Shown here: piece by piece, positions 4,574 through 6,945 of the stretch
Numbering within the stretch: position 1 is the first letter of the stretch
Layout of the letters: each line of letters opens with the position of its first letter
From: an uncultured Planctomycetaceae bacterium
GTDB taxonomy: Bacteria > Planctomycetota > Planctomycetia > Pirellulales > Pirellulaceae
Reading direction: 5' to 3'
Assembly (NCBI GenBank): GCA_937967755.1
Contig: CALBTA010000659.1
Location: 1-6,945, forward strand
Length of the DNA: 6,945 nt
The notes under the pieces: generated by a model
Seen by the model: only the letters and a program-made list of their open reading frames with translations
What the model was told of the DNA's origin: nothing
Databases searched by the model: none
Program-made: the position numbers and the translations under genes

Positions 4574-6613
4574 ATGACCACCACCGACGACATCCTCGCT
4601 CCTGATGGCAGCATTGCGCGGCGGTTGGCGGGGTATGAGCATCGGCCGCAGCAGTTGGAAATGGCACAAGCGGTCGAGAGGGTGTTGGCCGATCAGAAGC
4701 ATTTGCTCGTCGAAGCGGGGACCGGAGTCGGCAAGACGTTCGCCTATCTGGTACCGGCGATTCTGTGGGCGACTGAGAACGAAGGCGTCGAACCGGCCGA
4801 CGAAGAAGACGACGACTATCGCCGGCGGGTGGTCATTTCGACCCATACCATCAGCCTGCAAGAGCAACTGCTAACCAAAGATTTGCCGCTGCTGAACAGC
4901 GTCATCCCGCGCGAGTTTTCGTCCGTGCTGGTCAAAGGGCGGCGGAACTACATCAGCCTCCGGCGGCTGAACATGGCCCAACAGCGGGCGTCGCAGTTGC
5001 TGCATTCGCAAGAAGAACTCGATCAACTGAAACAGATCGGCCGCTGGGCACGGACCACCACCGACGGGTCGCGCAGTGATTTATCGTTCAGCCCGTCGCC
5101 ATCGGTTTGGGAGGAAGTCGCCAGCGATACCGGCAATTGCCTGGGGCGAAAGTGCGCGACCTATAACAAGTGCCACTACTTCGCCGCCCGCCGGCGAATG
5201 CAGCACGCCCAGATTCTGGTCGTCAACCACGCGCTGTTTTTCAGCGACCTGGCCCTCCGCCGACAAGGCGTCAGCATCTTGCCGAATTACGACGCGGTGA
5301 TCTTCGACGAAGCCCATACGGTCGAAGCAGTCGCCGGCGATCACTTAGGGCTGGGGATAACCTCCGGTCAGATCGAATGGACGCTGACCCGGCTTTACAA
5401 CCAGCGGACCAACAAGGGCTTGCTGGTCCACCACGGGCTGAAGGACTTGCAGATACTGACGGAGACCTGCCGCGACCGGGCCGATGATTTCCTTGGCTCG
5501 GTTGGTGAGTGGCTGGACGAGCGCGGCGGCGGGCGGTTCGGCGGCAGCGTGACAAAACGTGTGCGAACGCCGAACATCGTACCCAACGAATTGAGCGCTG
5601 AACTGAAACGGCTTTCCAACGGGGTCAAGGATGCGGGCGAAAACATCAAGGATCCGTCCGAGAAGCTGAACTTCATCTCCGCGGCCGACCGCCTGCTGGG
5701 TGTCGCCGGCGAGATCGAAGCGTGGCGGACACAGGAAATTAAAGAAGCGGTTTACTGGATAGAAAGCAGCCAAACGCGGCGCGGCTACCCGCGGATGAAG
5801 CTGGCGGCCGCCCCGATCGATGTCGGCCCCGAACTGCGAAAACACCTGTACAACGAGATCGACACGGTGGTGATGACCAGCGCCACGTTGTCGATCGGCA
5901 AAAGCCCCTCGTTCGACTTCTTTCAGTCTCGCGTCGGCCTGACGCAGTGCGAATCGTTGAGGCTCGGCAGCCCGTTCGATTACCGCGCGCAGGCGAAGTT
6001 GATCCTGACCAACGGCATGCCCGACCCCAGCGCCGACGCCGCCGCGTTTGGCAAGCAATTGGCGGCGATGGTTAGGCGGTATGTGGAACGAACCGACGGG
6101 CATGCGTTTGTGTTGTTGACCAGCTATTCCATGATGCGGAACCTGGCGAAGGAACTTGGCCCTTGGTTGGCGGCGCGGAATTTGGGGCTGTACGATCAAT
6201 CTGATGGCACGCCAAGGACGCAGATGCTCGAGCGGTTCAAGGCCAACCCGCGGGCCGTGCTGTTGGGGACCGACAGTTTTTGGCAAGGGGTCGATGTACC
6301 GGGTGATGCGCTGACGAACGTCATCATCCCCAAGTTGCCGTTCGCCGTTCCCGACGCCCCGCTGACCGAAGCCCGCCTGGAAGCGATCCGCGAGCGCGGC
6401 GGCAACCCGTTCATGGAGTACTCGCTGCCCGAAGCGATCATTAAACTCCGCCAAGGGTTCGGCCGCCTAATCCGCGGCAGCGAAGACACCGGGCAAGTCG
6501 TCATTCTCGACCCGCGCGTGAAGACGAAGCGTTACGGCAGCCTGTTCATCGAATCGCTGCCCGATTGCGAGATTGTTGAAGAACCGATTGCGTCGGCCGA
6601 CAAAGCCGTGTGA
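4574..6613 (+). CDS. dinG: DinG/XPD-family ATP-dependent DNA helicase, with first iron-sulfur cysteine replaced
   Basis: This 679-residue superfamily 2 helicase is of the DinG/YoaA/XPD type, 5'-to-3' unwinding enzymes that act on forked DNA, R-loops and replication conflicts. Motifs in order: RPQQLEMA (24-31), Walker A AGTGVGKT (48-55), STHTISLQEQL (89-99), VKGRRNY (120-126), the iron-sulfur region (128-200), VVNHALFF (216-223), DEAH (245-248), an arch-type insertion (about 260-410), TSATL (435-439), GTDSFWQGVDVPG (565-577) and the arginine-finger motif QGFGRLIR (627-634). C189, C194 and C200 reproduce the C-x4-C-x5-C spacing of E. coli DinG, but the position of its first cysteine, after KGRRNY, is serine (S128). 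A cluster may bind with altered ligation or be lost. There is no N-terminal exonuclease domain as in Bacillus DinG, and length is near E. coli DinG (716). An acidic insert (73-81) follows Walker A. GAGG at 4565-4568 supports the start. It appears to be its own transcription unit after thiSG. Confidence 0.93.
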   Translation: MTTTDDILAPDGSIARRLAGYEHRPQQLEMAQAVERVLADQKHLLVEAGTGVGKTFAYLVPAILWATENEGVEPADEEDDDYRRRVVISTHTISLQEQLLTKDLPLLNSVIPREFSSVLVKGRRNYISLRRLNMAQQRASQLLHSQEELDQLKQIGRWARTTTDGSRSDLSFSPSPSVWEEVASDTGNCLGRKCATYNKCHYFAARRRMQHAQILVVNHALFFSDLALRRQGVSILPNYDAVIFDEAHTVEAVAGDHLGLGITSGQIEWTLTRLYNQRTNKGLLVHHGLKDLQILTETCRDRADDFLGSVGEWLDERGGGRFGGSVTKRVRTPNIVPNELSAELKRLSNGVKDAGENIKDPSEKLNFISAADRLLGVAGEIEAWRTQEIKEAVYWIESSQTRRGYPRMKLAAAPIDVGPELRKHLYNEIDTVVMTSATLSIGKSPSFDFFQSRVGLTQCESLRLGSPFDYRAQAKLILTNGMPDPSADAAAFGKQLAAMVRRYVERTDGHAFVLLTSYSMMRNLAKELGPWLAARNLGLYDQSDGTPRTQMLERFKANPRAVLLGTDSFWQGVDVPGDALTNVIIPKLPFAVPDAPLTEARLEAIRERGGNPFMEYSLPEAIIKLRQGFGRLIRGSEDTGQVVILDPRVKTKRYGSLFIESLPDCEIVEEPIASADKAV

Positions 6614-6636
6614 TGCCGCGACATCCTTCGAAGCTG

Positions 6637-6945
6637 TTACGGGTTAGCGACACGCGGCCGCCACATGTCGCCAGTGGACTCCTTGAGCGCGGCAGGCTGG
6701 TTCTGCTCCGTGAAACCCGCTTCGACTTCAACTACTGCCGTGTCAACTTCAACCACCGGCGTAGCGTCCACCGCTGGCGGCTTCGCACTGCGCCGAGACG
6801 AAGTGCGTGATTCCTCCGGCGCTGTCTTTTCAACGACCGGTGCTTCCGGTTCAGCCGACTCGATTAACGAACTCGCTAGCCGGACAGCCGTTGTTGGGCT
6901 AGTCTCGGCGAGGTCGGCGGGGCTGGCTACCATCGATGACTGCCG
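6637..6945 (-). CDS. C-terminal part of an unrecognised low-complexity protein (5' end outside window)
   Basis: The minus-strand frame is open from the right edge to a TAA at 6639-6637, giving 102 visible residues. An internal ATG lies at 6933-6931, but the frame continues past it to the edge, so the real start is probably outside. The segment is rich in Ala, Val, Pro, Glu, Ser and Thr (for example EAPVVEKTAPEES and ATPVVEVDTAVVEVEA), with a basic RTSSRRSAK patch and the ending GDMWRPRVANP. It has no predicted membrane segment, cysteine or known motif. This composition suits a disordered linker or tail. It converges on the helicase gene with 23 bases between the stops and no clear terminator. 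I prefer this frame to the overlapping plus-strand frame (6613-6810) because the latter is an Arg-rich sequence typical of an antisense shadow. Function cannot be assigned. Confidence 0.55.
   Translation of the reverse strand, partial: RQSSMVASPADLAETSPTTAVRLASSLIESAEPEAPVVEKTAPEESRTSSRRSAKPPAVDATPVVEVDTAVVEVEAGFTEQNQPAALKESTGDMWRPRVANP

Noticed and set aside
4561..4605. 14-codon upstream frame overlapping the helicase start
   Set aside because: It begins in the loop of the ribosome-site hairpin with no ribosome site of its own, and a frame this short is expected by chance.
5345..6454. 369-residue open frame on the minus strand
   Set aside because: It is fully antisense to the helicase, which has every superfamily motif. 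The shadow protein shows no domain and no suitable start signal.
6613..6810. Small plus-strand gene overlapping the helicase stop (TGATG overlap)
   Set aside because: The overlap looks like translational coupling, but the product is Arg/His-rich without motifs and is antisense to a frame with more natural composition that runs off the edge.

Overview
The window looks like chromosomal DNA of a planctomycete, probably of the Pirellulales type. This rests on four things: a GC-rich composition, a serine hydrolase whose domain layout and C-terminal motif I associate with planctomycete 'prolyl oligopeptidase family' proteins, a Tat-exported SMP-30/gluconolactonase, and intergenic spaces filled with palindromes and short tandem repeats. 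The lineage is an inference from remembered family resemblance, not from a search.

Left part (1-2953, minus strand). Two genes for exported proteins run right to left. The first is a 367-residue SMP-30/gluconolactonase-like lactonase with a twin-arginine signal and an intact metal site (1850-2953). After a 57-base gap comes a secreted alpha/beta-hydrolase with an intact Ser-Asp-His triad (from 1792, running off the left edge). They may be co-transcribed from a good sigma70-type promoter at 3045-3073 and act together on extracellular or periplasmic lactones, esters or carbohydrates; the substrate cannot be read from the sequence.

Middle (2954-3224). This 271-base divergent intergenic region holds the minus-strand promoter, a 23-bp-arm palindrome at the expected start of the lactonase transcript, a second unrelated inverted repeat (3107-3170), and a -10-like box close to thiS. 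A smaller copy of the first palindrome lies just beyond the lactonase stop, so this gene is bracketed by inverted copies of one element.

Right part (3225-6613, plus strand). thiS (sulfur carrier) and thiG (thiazole synthase) form the thiazole arm of thiamin synthesis, separated by 98 bases that contain a degenerate heptamer repeat. After a likely terminator comes a DinG/XPD-type superfamily 2 helicase of 679 residues. It keeps three of the four iron-sulfur cysteines at the E. coli DinG spacing, but has serine where the first is expected. Its ribosome binding site is one arm of a perfect hairpin. At the right edge (6637-6945) the C-terminal end of a low-complexity minus-strand protein converges on the helicase gene.

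I see no defence system, mobile-element gene, CRISPR array, rRNA or tRNA. The genes are largely ordinary housekeeping and secreted-enzyme genes. The points worth checking are the helicase Cys-to-Ser change and the palindromic elements placed at transcription and translation start signals.
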